30,798 nt of DNA from an uncultured Cardiobacterium sp. (GCF_938028825.1 NZ_CALIZP010000067.1:1-30798), one strand, 5' to 3'; positions 1 through 8,015 are shown, counted from the stretch's first letter. Made by a program: numbers and translations. Notes: a model not told the origin generated them from the letters alone.

Positions 1-185
1 GGCAGGATACGCTGGATGCGTTGCAGGCCGAGGGGCATACGGTGCTGTGGCTTCCACCCTATAGCCCGGATTTCAACCCGATAGAGAAGACGTGGGCATG
101 GATAAAACGGTTGAGGAAACAATGGCGGTTGGCTGATGTGAATGCCCTGTTGTTTTGGTTCTTTATCCTTGTTACTCTTTATTAG
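1..185 (+). mobile_element. IS630-family transposase, C-terminal fragment (cut by window edge)
   Basis: An open frame from base 3 to the stop at 183-185 encodes the last 60 residues of a DDE transposase. It carries the hallmark LPPYSPDFNPIEKTWAWIK of the IS630/Tc1-like DDE_3 domain, whose Glu is the third catalytic acid. The rest of the gene lies left of the window, so I cannot tell whether the element is intact. The C-terminus is short but ordinary for the family. The next 190 bases are AT-rich and hold no gene; the element's right end is presumably just beyond the stop, but I could not place its terminal repeat. Confidence 0.8.
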
Positions 186-372
186 AGATTTAACTATAAT
201 TGTTGGGATTGATATCAGTTTCATCATTATGTTTAGCGCCAAGCGGGGGAAAGATCGCTGTTTTGCTGCATTCTAATTGCTTGTAATCTATGCAGACCTG
301 TTATGTTGCGACATAACCTAGCGGCAGGTGCGTGTGATGGATGTACGCTCTAGGTTGCGGAACTTCGGTTAC

Positions 373-1269
373 TCAACAACAATCCCAACTATACATCACG
401 CGGGAAAAATCGCGGCGGCGCAGGTCATTGGGATGGATGAACAGGTGGCCGACACCGGCATCGCCCCACATGATGTGTTTGTCGTCGCTGTCGAGCTGCA
501 TCAGCTGCACGTATTCGCGGAATGCCGGCACCGGGGCGCGCGGGTCTTCTTGCGTAAACTCGGGATAGCCGCCGATGCGGTGGCCGCCGTTGTAGTAGCC
601 GTGTTTGTCTGCAACGCTTTCGGCAAATACGAATTCGGTATAGGCATCGCAGACGGCTTCGTCGTCGTGTTCGTAATTGTCGTAGGTGATGTCGGGCGCA
701 CCTTCGCCGCGCAGGTGCAGGGTGCAGTCTTGAAACGAAGGAAACTGGCTGCCGGATTGGAAACGGATGGCGCAGGGATGAACGAACGGGGGATGGCTTT
801 CGCCATCCATGCCCCAGTCTTTGATGCGCCGCCACAGGCTGCGCTTGGGCGGCGGCACGGGCGGGACGTTTTCCAGAAAGGAGAAGTCCTGCACCAGCGC
901 GTCATCCGGCAGCACTTCGGGATAATACAGCACGCGAAAACCGTCTTGGTTGAGCGGATTTTTGGAATCTAAGCCCCAACAGTTGAAGAAGCCATGCAGG
1001 TTGATAAACCATTGCAGGATGCCGCTTGTTGGAAAATCCGGCAGCGGCGGCATTTCGGCGAAGTTGATTTGTGCGAGCAGGGTCAGCGGCTGGCCGTAGG
1101 AGTTGCGTGGGTATTCTGCGTCAGGTGGCAGATAGGGCAGCCCGCCGATTTTGCTCTGGCTTAAGGTCAAATTGCCGCAGGGCTCGAGGATGATTTCGGC
1201 AGTGGGTTTCTCGGCAGCGAGAATGGCCGCTTTGTAGGGGGCGAGAAGGGGATGGTCAGGTATGCGCAT
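373..1269 (-). CDS. YwqG-like DUF1963 protein
   Basis: A 298-residue protein matching the YwqG/DUF1963 family, whose biochemical role is unknown. Family-like features are the N-terminal KIGGLPYLPP stretch, the LLAQINFAEMP strand, and the C-terminal WGDAGVGHLFI followed by a short tail ending in aromatic and Cys residues. There is no signal peptide or membrane segment, so it is probably cytosolic. The ATG at 1269 is preceded by a good AAGGAGA ribosome site, which fixes the start. It stands alone between an IS630 remnant and an IS5 remnant. The natural-looking C-terminus shows that neither insertion cut the coding region. Confidence 0.8.
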   Translation of the reverse strand: MRIPDHPLLAPYKAAILAAEKPTAEIILEPCGNLTLSQSKIGGLPYLPPDAEYPRNSYGQPLTLLAQINFAEMPPLPDFPTSGILQWFINLHGFFNCWGLDSKNPLNQDGFRVLYYPEVLPDDALVQDFSFLENVPPVPPPKRSLWRRIKDWGMDGESHPPFVHPCAIRFQSGSQFPSFQDCTLHLRGEGAPDITYDNYEHDDEAVCDAYTEFVFAESVADKHGYYNGGHRIGGYPEFTQEDPRAPVPAFREYVQLMQLDSDDKHIMWGDAGVGHLFIHPNDLRRRDFSRVMYSWDCC

Positions 1270-1374
1270 TATTTCTCCTTTCGGTAGTGTTCTAAAAAGT
1301 ATGCTCCTTCGTACACGACAAAAAAAATAAAACCCGCTGAAAAAGGCGTAATGGGCAAAACGGGTGCTTTTTTT

Positions 1375-2168
1375 GAGAACGTGTTCATAGTTTCTGCTGT
1401 AATCTATCGGTATGAACAGAAAAATCTACCCAAGCGATATCAGTCGCGAGCAATTTGCGCCTCTCCTTCCCCTGCTGGAAAGTGCCCGTAAACGCACAGC
1501 ACCGCGTAAAGTGGACTTGTACGATGTTTCTCTATCTGCAACGCACTGGCTGCTCCTGGCGCGCTTTGCCGGGCGATTTTCCCAAATGGCGCACCGTCCA
1601 TTCCTATTTCCAGAGATGGACCGAGCCCCGCAAGAGTGGCATCAGCCTCCTTGAGGAAGCATTAAAAAAATCAGGTGGTTGCCGCGCGTCGCAAGCGGGG
1701 GCGCCATGAAGAAACCACTTTCCTGATCGTTGATGCGCAGAGTGTGAAGAATAAGGATGCCGCCATGGAAAAAGGCTGCGATGCCGGCAAGAAAGTGAGC
1801 GGCATCAAGCGACACCTAGCGGTTGACACGCAGGGTTTGCCGCATGCCCTGGCGGTGACGACGGCGGATGTTACGGATAGAAAAGGCTGCCTGCCGGCAT
1901 TGGAACATGAGCGGGATAATCCTGGCGCGGTGCAAAAAGTCCTTGCCGACGGTGGTTACACGGGTAAGGCATTTGCTTCGTCGGTGCAGGAGTTGATTGG
2001 TGCGGGGGTAGAGATTGCCAAACGCAACGAATTGCACCGGTTTAAGGTATTGCCGAAGCGGTGGGTGGTAGAGCGCAGTTTTTCCCGGCTGGAAAAGAAC
2101 AGGCGACTGTGGAAAAACTGCGAGCGTAAGTTGAGTACCGGCTTGCAGATGGTCGTTTTGGCTTTCTT
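1375..2168 (+). mobile_element. IS5-family element, degenerate and 3'-truncated
   Basis: The likely left end is GAGAACGTGTTCATAG at 1375, about 37 bases before the transposase start; GAG is a common IS5-family tip. Transposase similarity stops abruptly after VVLAF near 2166. There the usual last few residues and the right terminal repeat are replaced by unrelated sequence. No matching right inverted repeat or target duplication is visible. A second, shorter remnant of the same element lies at 28195-28647 and is about 90% identical by eye over their shared part. Confidence 0.75.
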
Positions 2169-2298
2169 GGGAATCCCTGCTACAAAGACTATGCATATTG
2201 TTCTTAGAGAAACACCCCGCAGGGCGTTGCCCTCAACGGGAGCGAGTCGGAACAGAGTTGCGCCCACCCTCCAAAGATTAGTTACGAGAAGTAGATAA
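1412..2298 (+). pseudogene. IS5-family transposase, broken by frameshifts
   Basis: Three reading frames are needed to read this transposase. The start at 1412 (MNRKIYPSDIS...) gives the N-terminal domain up to VDLYDV. A small deletion near 1530 then moves the frame to one reading GCSWRALPGDFPKWRTVHSYF. At A7 (1664-1670) the frame changes again by +1 (equivalently -2) into the catalytic part. That part holds the DDE motifs: Asp in LIVDAQSVKN, Asp in VLADGGYTG, and Glu in VERSFSRLEKNRR. The A7 shift may be programmed, as in some IS5-family members, but the shift near 1530 looks like damage. Residues after VVLAF do not look like transposase, so the C-terminus is also lost. Confidence 0.8.
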
Positions 2299-2402
2299 GG
2301 CTCGTTGATATTTGCCTTACAGAGCGGTTATGGCAAAACAGCAGATGCGAAACAAAAACGCAGGAAGATTAGACTGCGAGCATTTTTAATCAGTCAGTAG
2401 AT

Positions 2403-2426
2403 GACGACTTTCTGTCAAAAGTCGTC
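2403..2426. other. Hairpin between the IS5 remnant and rpsI
   Basis: A perfect 9-bp inverted repeat, GACGACTTT / AAAGTCGTC, with a 6-base loop, lies 36 bases past the rpsI stop. It has the position of a terminator for the rplM-rpsI operon but lacks a T-run on either strand, so termination is uncertain. Confidence 0.4.
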
Positions 2427-2461
2427 GCAATACTGATTGTCAACAGAACCTATTATAAAAA

Positions 2462-2848
2462 TTAACGTTTGGAGAATTGGGTTGCGCGACGTGCTTTATG
2501 TAAGCCGACTTTTTTCCGCTCAACTTTACGAGCATCACGAGTTAAGTATCCAGCCTGACGTAACGGTAATCGCAGTTCTTCATCATATGCACGTAATGCA
2601 CGTGCGATTCCATGGCGAATAGCTCCAGCCTGCCCGCTAATACCTCCCCCATTAACCGTAATATAAAAATCAAATTTATCTTTTATATTTGCTAAACTTA
2701 GAGGCTGACAGACGACCATACGCGCAGTTTCTCGGCTAAAATACTCGTCTAGAGGCTTGTTATTAATAATAATGTTGCCACTCCCTTGTCGCAGGAAGAC
2801 GCGCGCTGCAGAAGTTTTTCGACGGCCGGTGGCATAATATTGTTCCAT
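2462..2848 (-). CDS. rpsI: 30S ribosomal protein S9
   Basis: A 128-residue S9, the normal bacterial length. It shows the N-terminal QYYATGRRKTSAARVFL, the central GGGISGQAGAIRHGIARAL, and the C-terminal TRDARKVERKKVGLHKARR followed by QFSKR, whose basic tail reaches toward the P-site tRNA in the small subunit. The start at 2848 follows an AAGGAT ribosome site. It is co-transcribed 17 bases behind rplM, the standard bacterial pairing. Base composition is much more AT-rich than the genes around it (parts near 25-40% GC against about 60%), and AT-ending codons are frequent. Confidence 0.97.
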   Translation of the reverse strand: MEQYYATGRRKTSAARVFLRQGSGNIIINNKPLDEYFSRETARMVVCQPLSLANIKDKFDFYITVNGGGISGQAGAIRHGIARALRAYDEELRLPLRQAGYLTRDARKVERKKVGLHKARRATQFSKR

Positions 2849-2865
2849 TATCTTTTATCCTTTCT

Positions 2866-3297
2866 TTAAATATCTAGATGAAGCGGTTGTTGAGCTGAAT
2901 GTTGATGCATTTCTCCTGCATAAATTTTCAATTTCTTCAGCATTGCTCTTCCCAATGGCCCTTGGGGCAACATTCCCTTGACAGCTATTTCAAGAACTCT
3001 TCCTGGTCTTTTTTCCTGCAAGTCATCAAAACTAATGCTTTTTAAATTGCCGATATAGCCGGTATGATGATGGTAAATCTTGTTTTTTCGCTTCTTTCCA
3101 CTAACGCTCAGTTTATCGGCATTAACGACAATGATATAGTCACCAGTGTCTATATTAGGTGTAAATTCTGGTTTATGCTTGCCTCGTAGACGCAAGGCAA
3201 TTTCGCTAGCAAGTCTGCCTAAGGTTTTTCCCGCAGCATCAACTAGATACCACTCTCGCGCCACAGTACTGGGCTTTGCAATATGGGTTTTGAACAT
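2866..3297 (-). CDS. rplM: 50S ribosomal protein L13
   Basis: A 143-residue L13, an early-assembling protein of the large subunit. Diagnostic stretches are WYLVDAAGKTLGRLASEIA, LRGKHKPEFTPNIDTGDY, YHHHTGYIGNLKSISF and KGMLPQGPLGRAMLKKLKIY, with the C-terminus QQPLHLDI. The ATG at 3297 was chosen over an upstream in-frame start because family members begin M-K/F-T near here; a GGAG lies about 11 bases upstream, slightly far. It is first gene of the rplM-rpsI operon, and a good sigma-70 promoter lies upstream. Composition is strongly AT-rich compared with the rest of the window. Confidence 0.97.
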   Translation of the reverse strand: MFKTHIAKPSTVAREWYLVDAAGKTLGRLASEIALRLRGKHKPEFTPNIDTGDYIIVVNADKLSVSGKKRKNKIYHHHTGYIGNLKSISFDDLQEKRPGRVLEIAVKGMLPQGPLGRAMLKKLKIYAGEMHQHSAQQPLHLDI

Positions 3298-3331
3298 CGG
3301 AAAATAATCTCCACACAAAATTAAGGCGACG

Positions 3332-3360
3332 ATTGTACATAGTTTCCCATTTTTATGCAA
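3332..3360 (-). promoter_or_regulatory. Sigma-70 promoter of rplM-rpsI
   Basis: On the minus strand, TTGCAT (3360-3355) and TACAAT (3337-3332) are separated by exactly 17 bases. Transcription would begin about 25-30 bases before the rplM start codon. Confidence 0.65.
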
Positions 3361-3363
3361 CAC

Positions 3364-3389
3364 CAAGATATTGGCAAGAAAATATCTTG
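3364..3389. other. Inverted repeat abutting the rplM promoter
   Basis: CAAGATATT and AATATCTTG form a perfect 9-bp inverted repeat with an 8-base spacer, ending 4 bases from the -35 box of the rplM promoter. It could be a protein-binding site or simply a hairpin; nothing in the sequence decides this. Confidence 0.4.
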
Positions 3390-3670
3390 CTTAACCAACG
3401 CACCATCATTGCGTTTGATGCAATAGATGACATTCCTATCATATTGTAAAAATTATAGTTTCCTACTTCTTATAGAAGATGCCTTCGTGCGCGGCAAAAA
3501 GTCCTTCATCCCGAATTCTTCCTAACCTCCGATAAATCAAGCGGTTACCTGCCTGACAGATCCACCGGCCTGATCCCTCAGAACAACACGATCAACCGAG
3601 CCAAAATCTGCGCCGAATAAACTTCGTGCTTTCCTGCCAGGTTTCTTTGCCTTGATTTGGTCACCATTTG
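3390..3670. other. Intergenic stretch with no recognisable gene
   Basis: About 280 bases between the rplM upstream region and the repeat element. It goes from AT-rich (to about 3480) to average composition. Short open frames on the minus strand resemble no family I know and lack ribosome sites. It may be decayed coding or mobile DNA. Confidence 0.4.
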
Positions 3671-3822
3671 TGACTGTTTCAGATAGAAATGATACGGCGT
3701 TGGCTTGCCTGATCGGGTTTCCCATAAAAAGCGCGCAGCGCGTTTAATGGGAAACCCGCGCCGTACTATCTGTACTGTCCTCGGCTCGCCGCCTTGTCTC
3801 ATTGCTGTTTGAAACGACTATA
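3671..3822. repeat. MITE-like small repeat, copy 1
   Basis: The ends form an imperfect inverted repeat: TGACTGTTTCAGATAGAAATG at the left pairs with CATTGCTGTTTGAAACGACTA at the right, reading one strand against the other. The core holds TACGGCGTTGGCTTGCCT, CCGTACTATCTGTAC and CGGCTCGCCGCCTTGTCT. These blocks reappear, diverged, in the element at 19060-19163. The pattern resembles a repeat I remember from Neisseria genomes that contains GTACGGCGTTGGC... and ...CGTCGCCTTGTC. It encodes no protein, so it would have to be mobilised in trans. This copy is longer than the second because of an inserted palindrome. Confidence 0.6.
3714..3758. repeat. Strong hairpin nested in repeat copy 1
   Basis: CGGGTTTCCCAT (3714-3725) pairs perfectly with ATGGGAAACCCG (3747-3758). 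The interior AAGCGCG / CGCGTTT nearly pairs too, giving a long near-continuous stem with a tiny loop. It is absent from the copy at 19060-19163, so it looks like a secondary insertion. Confidence 0.6.
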
Positions 3823-3913
3823 CAGGCACACCGTAACACATCTGCCTGTTGCCTTTTTGGTCTCTGTTTACTACCCCTATCAGCGACCTTGTCGGAACAC
3901 TAGTAATTCTAAG

Positions 3914-3935
3914 AATCCCCGCCGGAACGGGGATT
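3914..3935 (-). terminator. Hairpin terminator after rpoD
   Basis: AATCCCCG / CGGGGATT form an 8-bp stem with a 6-base loop starting 4 bases past the rpoD stop. The following T-tract is weak (TTCTTAG), so it may act as a terminator or as a 3' stabilising stem. Confidence 0.55.
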
Positions 3936-3939
3936 TGGG

Positions 3940-5796
3940 TCAGTCGTTGAGGAAGCTTTTCAGCAGTTCCGAACGGTTCGGGTGGCGCAGTTTGCGCAGG
4001 GCTTTGGCTTCGATCTGGCGGATGCGTTCACGCGTCACGTCGAACTGCCGCCCCACTTCTTCGAGGGTGTGGTCGGTGTTCATATCGATGCCGAAGCGCA
4101 TACGCAATACACGTTCTTCGCGCGGGGTGAGCGAGGCCAGCACTTCGTTGGTTGCCTCGGAAAGGCCGCGTGTGGTCGCGGCTTCCAGCGGCGACATGAC
4201 GTTTGCGTCTTCGATGAAGTCGCCGAGATGCGAGTCTTCGTCATCGCCGATCGGGGTTTCCATCGAGATGGGTTCTTTGGCAATTTTCAGTACCTTGTGG
4301 ATTTTCTCTTCCGGCATGTCCATCGCTGCCGCCAGTTCTTCCGGGGTCGGGTCGCGACCGTTTTTTTGTACCAAGGTGCGCGAGATGCGGTTCAGTTTGT
4401 TGATGGTTTCGATCATGTGTACCGGGATGCGAATGGTGCGCGCCTGGTCGGCGATGGAGCGGGTGATGGCTTGGCGGATCCACCAGGTGGCATAGGTGGA
4501 GAATTTGAAGCCGCGCCGGTATTCGAATTTGTCCACCGCTTTCATCAGGCCGATGTTGCCTTCCTGGATGAGGTCGAGGAATTGCAGGCCGCGGTTGGTG
4601 TATTTTTTGGCGATGGAGATGACGAGGCGCAGGTTGGCTTCGACCATTTCTTCTTTGGCACGTTTGGCCTGTGCTTTGCCGATGGAGAGGCGCTTGTGGA
4701 TGTCTTTGAGCCGGATGATGCTCATGCGGTAGCGTTTTTCGATGTCGAGGTATTTTTCTTGTTCGACTTGGATTTCGGTGATAAGCGGTTTCAGTTTTTC
4801 CGCGTATTTGCGCCGCTGTTTGCTTTGCGCGACGATCCAGTCGGGGTTGGTTTCGTTGCCGGGGAATTCTTGCACGAAGGTTTTGCGCGGCATGCCGGCG
4901 CGCTCGATGATGAGACGCATCAGGCGGCGTTCGATGGCGCGGATTTCTTCGTTGGGGATGTTGAGCTGGGCTTCCATCAGGTCGATGGTTTTTTGCGGGA
5001 AGGAGAAGGCCGCGATGTATTCTTTGATTTCGCCGTGCAATTTCTGGTTTTTTTTGTCGTCCAGCGCCTTGCCTTTGCCGAGTGCGGTCATGAGTTTTTT
5101 GTGGATGGCCGCGAGTTCGACGAGTTTTTCCCTCGCTTCAATAAGGGTGTCCTGGCTGTCTGCCGTTTCTTCGGGCGGGGTACTGCTGTCGTCGTCTTCG
5201 TCGTCACTGCCGTTGATGGCGGTTTCATCTTCGCTGTCTTCGTCGGCACCGGCAAGGATTTCTTCGGTTTTATCGGCATAGGGGTCACCATAGCCGTTGA
5301 CGAGGTCGCCCAGGCGGATTTCACCCGCTTCGGTTTTGGCAAATTCTTCGAGCAGGGCGGAGACAGCCAGCGGGAATTCGGCCAATGTTTGCTGCACGGT
5401 GTTGAGCCCGGCTTCGATACGTTTGGCGATGGCAATTTCGCCTTCGCGGGTGAGCAGGTCAACGGCGCCCATTTCACGCATGTACATGCGGACGGGATCG
5501 GTGGTGCGGCCAATCTCGGCTTCGTTGAGCGAGGCGGCAGTAGGGACTTCTTCTTCTTCGTTGTTGGCGATGACGTCGCCGTCTTCGTGAGCACTTTCGA
5601 CGACGTCGATGCCCATTTCGACGATGAGCGCGATCATTTCGTCGTATTTGTCGCCTTCGAGAGCGTGTTCCGGCAGGGCTTCGTGGATTTCTTCGTAGGT
5701 GAGGAAGCCTTGTTCGCGTCCACGGGCGAGCAGTTCTTTGACTTCGTCCTGGACGTCGTATTCTTCGTGTTCTTGTTCTTGCTCAAATTCGCTCAT
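3940..5796 (-). CDS. rpoD: RNA polymerase sigma-70 factor RpoD
   Basis: The 618-residue primary sigma factor, normal length for gammaproteobacteria. The N-terminus (about 1-80) is region 1.1, acidic and helical. Residues of about 80-135 include the EIGRTTDPVRMYMREMG start of region 1.2. A non-conserved region follows with a very acidic, low-complexity stretch around 175-215. Regions 2.1-2.4 contain NLRLVISIAKKYTNRGLQFLD and FSTYATWWIRQAITRSIADQ, for core binding and -10 recognition and melting. Region 3 follows with IRIPVHMIETINKLNR. Region 4.2 at the C-terminus, VTRERIRQIEAKALRKLRH, is the -35-binding helix-turn-helix. It ends the rpsU-yqeY-dnaG-rpoD cluster, 29 bases after dnaG. The ribosome site is weak (GGGAT). 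Confidence 0.97.
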   Translation of the reverse strand: MSEFEQEQEHEEYDVQDEVKELLARGREQGFLTYEEIHEALPEHALEGDKYDEMIALIVEMGIDVVESAHEDGDVIANNEEEEVPTAASLNEAEIGRTTDPVRMYMREMGAVDLLTREGEIAIAKRIEAGLNTVQQTLAEFPLAVSALLEEFAKTEAGEIRLGDLVNGYGDPYADKTEEILAGADEDSEDETAINGSDDEDDDSSTPPEETADSQDTLIEAREKLVELAAIHKKLMTALGKGKALDDKKNQKLHGEIKEYIAAFSFPQKTIDLMEAQLNIPNEEIRAIERRLMRLIIERAGMPRKTFVQEFPGNETNPDWIVAQSKQRRKYAEKLKPLITEIQVEQEKYLDIEKRYRMSIIRLKDIHKRLSIGKAQAKRAKEEMVEANLRLVISIAKKYTNRGLQFLDLIQEGNIGLMKAVDKFEYRRGFKFSTYATWWIRQAITRSIADQARTIRIPVHMIETINKLNRISRTLVQKNGRDPTPEELAAAMDMPEEKIHKVLKIAKEPISMETPIGDDEDSHLGDFIEDANVMSPLEAATTRGLSEATNEVLASLTPREERVLRMRFGIDMNTDHTLEEVGRQFDVTRERIRQIEAKALRKLRHPNRSELLKSFLND

Positions 5797-5825
5797 GGTT
5801 TATCCCGTTGTTGTTGCAGTGGAAA

Positions 5826-7526
5826 TCAGCCCTGTTTTATGTGGGCAGCGCTAAATTTTTCAAGACGTGCCTGCTGGCGGGCGTGGTTGCCGCGGATAGT
5901 GGCCAGCATGGCGGTGAATTCGTCGCGCTGTTGTTCCGTGCTCAGGCGGCCGAGCAGGTGCGCGGCGGAGGCGACGCCGTCGTACACGTCGTGCGTCCTC
6001 AGAAAGGCGGCGGTTTGTGCTTCGTCTGCGCCGCTGCTTTGCAGGGTGTAGCACAGCAACCAAAAAAGTTGCAGTTCGCCGTCTTGCGGAGGGTATTCCC
6101 AGCGGCGCAACGGCAGGGCGCTTTGCGGTTGCAGCAGCAGGTGTGCCATCAGGCGGATGCCTTTGTCTTTGGGCTTGGTGATGACGGTATCGCGGGCATG
6201 GTAGGGAGATGTATCGCGTTCGGCGCGGTAAGCCGGGTTATTGGCTGCGTTGCCGAGGGTAAGCACCGGCAGATCGAAATGTTTCATCACTTGGTTACGC
6301 AGAATTTCACGGTAGTCACCGGCGGGCAGCAGACCGAGCCAGCGTTGTGCTTCACCCGCCAGTCCGGCCTGTGCTTCGGCGCTGCGCTGCGTCCCTGCGC
6401 CGTCACCCAGCACTTGCAGCAGGTAGGCGGAGGCAGGCAGACTGGCGTCCATCAGTTGACGGAAGGTCTGTACACCCGATTTTTCGACGAGCGAATCAGG
6501 GTCTTCACCCGCCGGCATAAACATGAAGCGCCATTCGTGCCGCTTGTCATGCTGGGCGAAAACGGCTTCCAGCGCTTTGCGTGCCGCTTTTTGTCCGGCA
6601 CTGTCGCCGTCGAAGGAAAAGTAGGTTTTGTCGGCACGTTTTTTCAGTTGGCTGATGTGGCTGTCGCCGATGGCGGTACCGAGGGCGGCGACGGCATTGG
6701 TTACGCCGTGCTGGTGCAGTTTGATGACATCCATATAGCCCTCGGTGACGAGCAGGGTGCGTTCGCGCGTTTGCATTGCCTGATAGAGTCCGTACAGCTC
6801 GAAGCGTTTGTTGAACCAGGGGGTTTCCGGCGAGTTGAGGTATTTCGGCTGGGCATCGCCCATCGCGCGCGCGCCGAAGGCAATAATTTTGCCTTTGCTG
6901 TTGTGGATGGGGAAGATGACGCGTTCGCGGAACCAGTCGTAATAGTGGTCATCTTTTTTGCCAACCAAACCAACATCCTGTAACAGTTGCAGCGGATATT
7001 TGCTGCCGAGTTGGGTCAGGAGGGCGTTGTTGGCCGGGGCATAGCCGAGCATGAAGGTATCGACGGTCTGTTTTCGCAAATGACGTCGGCGCAGGTAATC
7101 ACGTGCCGCCTTCCCGCTGTCGCTGTAAAAGGTCTCGTGGAAGAAGGCAGCGGCATCAGCAAGGCATTCCAAACCGAGGTCGTAGCGGTCTTTTTCCTGC
7201 GCGTCGTAGTGGTGTCCATCCTCTTCGTAAGGGACTTCCAGCCTATTGAAGGCCGCCAACTGCTCAACGGCTTCGGGGAAAGGCAGGTTGTCGTAATCCA
7301 TCAGGAAACGGATAGCGTCGCCGCTGACGCCGCAGCCGAAGCAGTGGTAAAAACCTTTTTGCAGGTTGACGCTGAACGAGGGCGTTTTTTCTTGATGAAA
7401 CGGGCAGCAGGCCCAGTGATTGTTGCCTGATTTGCGGGTAAAGGTTATCCGCGTGGATAACAGCGCGAGTAGGTCAGTGCGCGCTGTCAGTTCGTCAATA
7501 AACGGTTTGGGGATGCGTTTTGCCAT
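5826..7526 (-). CDS. dnaG: DNA primase DnaG
   Basis: A 566-residue primase that makes RNA primers at the replication fork and docks on DnaB. The N-terminal CHC2 zinc ribbon has Cys41, His44, Cys62 and Cys65. The central TOPRIM domain shows LLVTEGYMDVIKLHQHG (catalytic Glu) and FSFDGDSAGQKAA (metal-binding DxD). The C-terminal part should be the DnaB-interaction domain and is poorly conserved. I start it at MAKRIPKPFI because that is how the family begins; an upstream in-frame ATG would add 21 unlike residues, and no ideal ribosome site marks either start. It lies between yqeY and rpoD in the macromolecular-synthesis operon. Confidence 0.95.
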   Translation of the reverse strand: MAKRIPKPFIDELTARTDLLALLSTRITFTRKSGNNHWACCPFHQEKTPSFSVNLQKGFYHCFGCGVSGDAIRFLMDYDNLPFPEAVEQLAAFNRLEVPYEEDGHHYDAQEKDRYDLGLECLADAAAFFHETFYSDSGKAARDYLRRRHLRKQTVDTFMLGYAPANNALLTQLGSKYPLQLLQDVGLVGKKDDHYYDWFRERVIFPIHNSKGKIIAFGARAMGDAQPKYLNSPETPWFNKRFELYGLYQAMQTRERTLLVTEGYMDVIKLHQHGVTNAVAALGTAIGDSHISQLKKRADKTYFSFDGDSAGQKAARKALEAVFAQHDKRHEWRFMFMPAGEDPDSLVEKSGVQTFRQLMDASLPASAYLLQVLGDGAGTQRSAEAQAGLAGEAQRWLGLLPAGDYREILRNQVMKHFDLPVLTLGNAANNPAYRAERDTSPYHARDTVITKPKDKGIRLMAHLLLQPQSALPLRRWEYPPQDGELQLFWLLCYTLQSSGADEAQTAAFLRTHDVYDGVASAAHLLGRLSTEQQRDEFTAMLATIRGNHARQQARLEKFSAAHIKQG

Positions 7527-7551
7527 CGGCAGCCGCCGGGCGGCCTCCGGC

Positions 7552-8001
7552 TCAGGATTGTAGTAATGTACGCAGGTACTGGCTGACAAAAGCCATATCT
7601 GCGCGGCCTTCCAGTTCGGGTTTCAGCACCGCCATCAGCGGCTTCATGGATGTCATCGCGCGTGGCAGGCCGGATGCAGCCAATGCTTTGTCCACTTCGG
7701 CGCGGATTTCGTCTTCGCCGAGTGCCTGCGGCAGGAACTGCCGGATGATAACAATCTCCGCTTCTTCATGTTCGGCGAGGTCGAGGCGGGCAGCATCACG
7801 GTATTGTTTCGCCGCATCCTGACGCTGTTTGACCTGGCGCACCAGCTCGCGCAGGGCGATGTCATCAGTAATTTCAACGCGCTGATCAACTTCAATCTGC
7901 TTGAACGCCGCGCTAATCAGGCGCAGCGTTTGCAGGGTGGCCTTGTCCTTGTTGACCATCGCCGTCTTGATGGCGGCATTGACGTTTTCCCGGATGCTCA
8001 T
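7552..8001 (-). CDS. yqeY: GatB/YqeY domain protein
   Basis: A 149-residue YqeY family protein, related to the tail domain of the GatB amidotransferase subunit that contacts tRNA. The family's own role is unproven. Typical features are the helical N-terminus beginning SIRENVNAAIKTAM, then LRLISAAFKQIEVDQR, and KQRQDAAKQYRDAAR near the middle. The C-terminus carries the ...MKPLMAVLKPELEGRADM type motif. It lies 14 bases after rpsU and 25 before dnaG, an arrangement seen in many proteobacteria. No clear ribosome site is visible, so translation may depend on coupling to rpsU. Confidence 0.9.
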   Translation of the reverse strand: MSIRENVNAAIKTAMVNKDKATLQTLRLISAAFKQIEVDQRVEITDDIALRELVRQVKQRQDAAKQYRDAARLDLAEHEEAEIVIIRQFLPQALGEDEIRAEVDKALAASGLPRAMTSMKPLMAVLKPELEGRADMAFVSQYLRTLLQS

Positions 8002-8015
8002 GGTGCTGGGTACGT

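Noticed and set aside
202..389. GTTGGGATTG at 202-211 and its inverted copy at 380-389, which could be terminal repeats of the IS630 element
   Set aside because: The second copy lies in the natural C-terminal codons of the DUF1963 gene (SWDCC and stop), and the match is only 10 bases, so chance is more likely.
1332..1374. Possible terminator ACCCG...CGGGT followed by a T-run before the IS5 element
   Set aside because: The stem is only 5 bp with a 24-base loop; not strong enough to call.
2167..2298. Continuation of the IS5 transposase frame to the stop at 2298
   Set aside because: The residues after VVLAF do not resemble an IS5 C-terminus, so this is read-through into unrelated DNA.
3537..3802. 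Short minus-strand frames between rplM and rpoD
   Set aside because: They run into the repeat element and its hairpin, lack ribosome sites and match no family I know.
3982..6051. Very long open frame on the plus strand opposite rpoD (689 codons)
   Set aside because: It is the mirror of rpoD; its Phe/Val/Asp-rich translation matches no family, a known effect of GC-rich codon bias.
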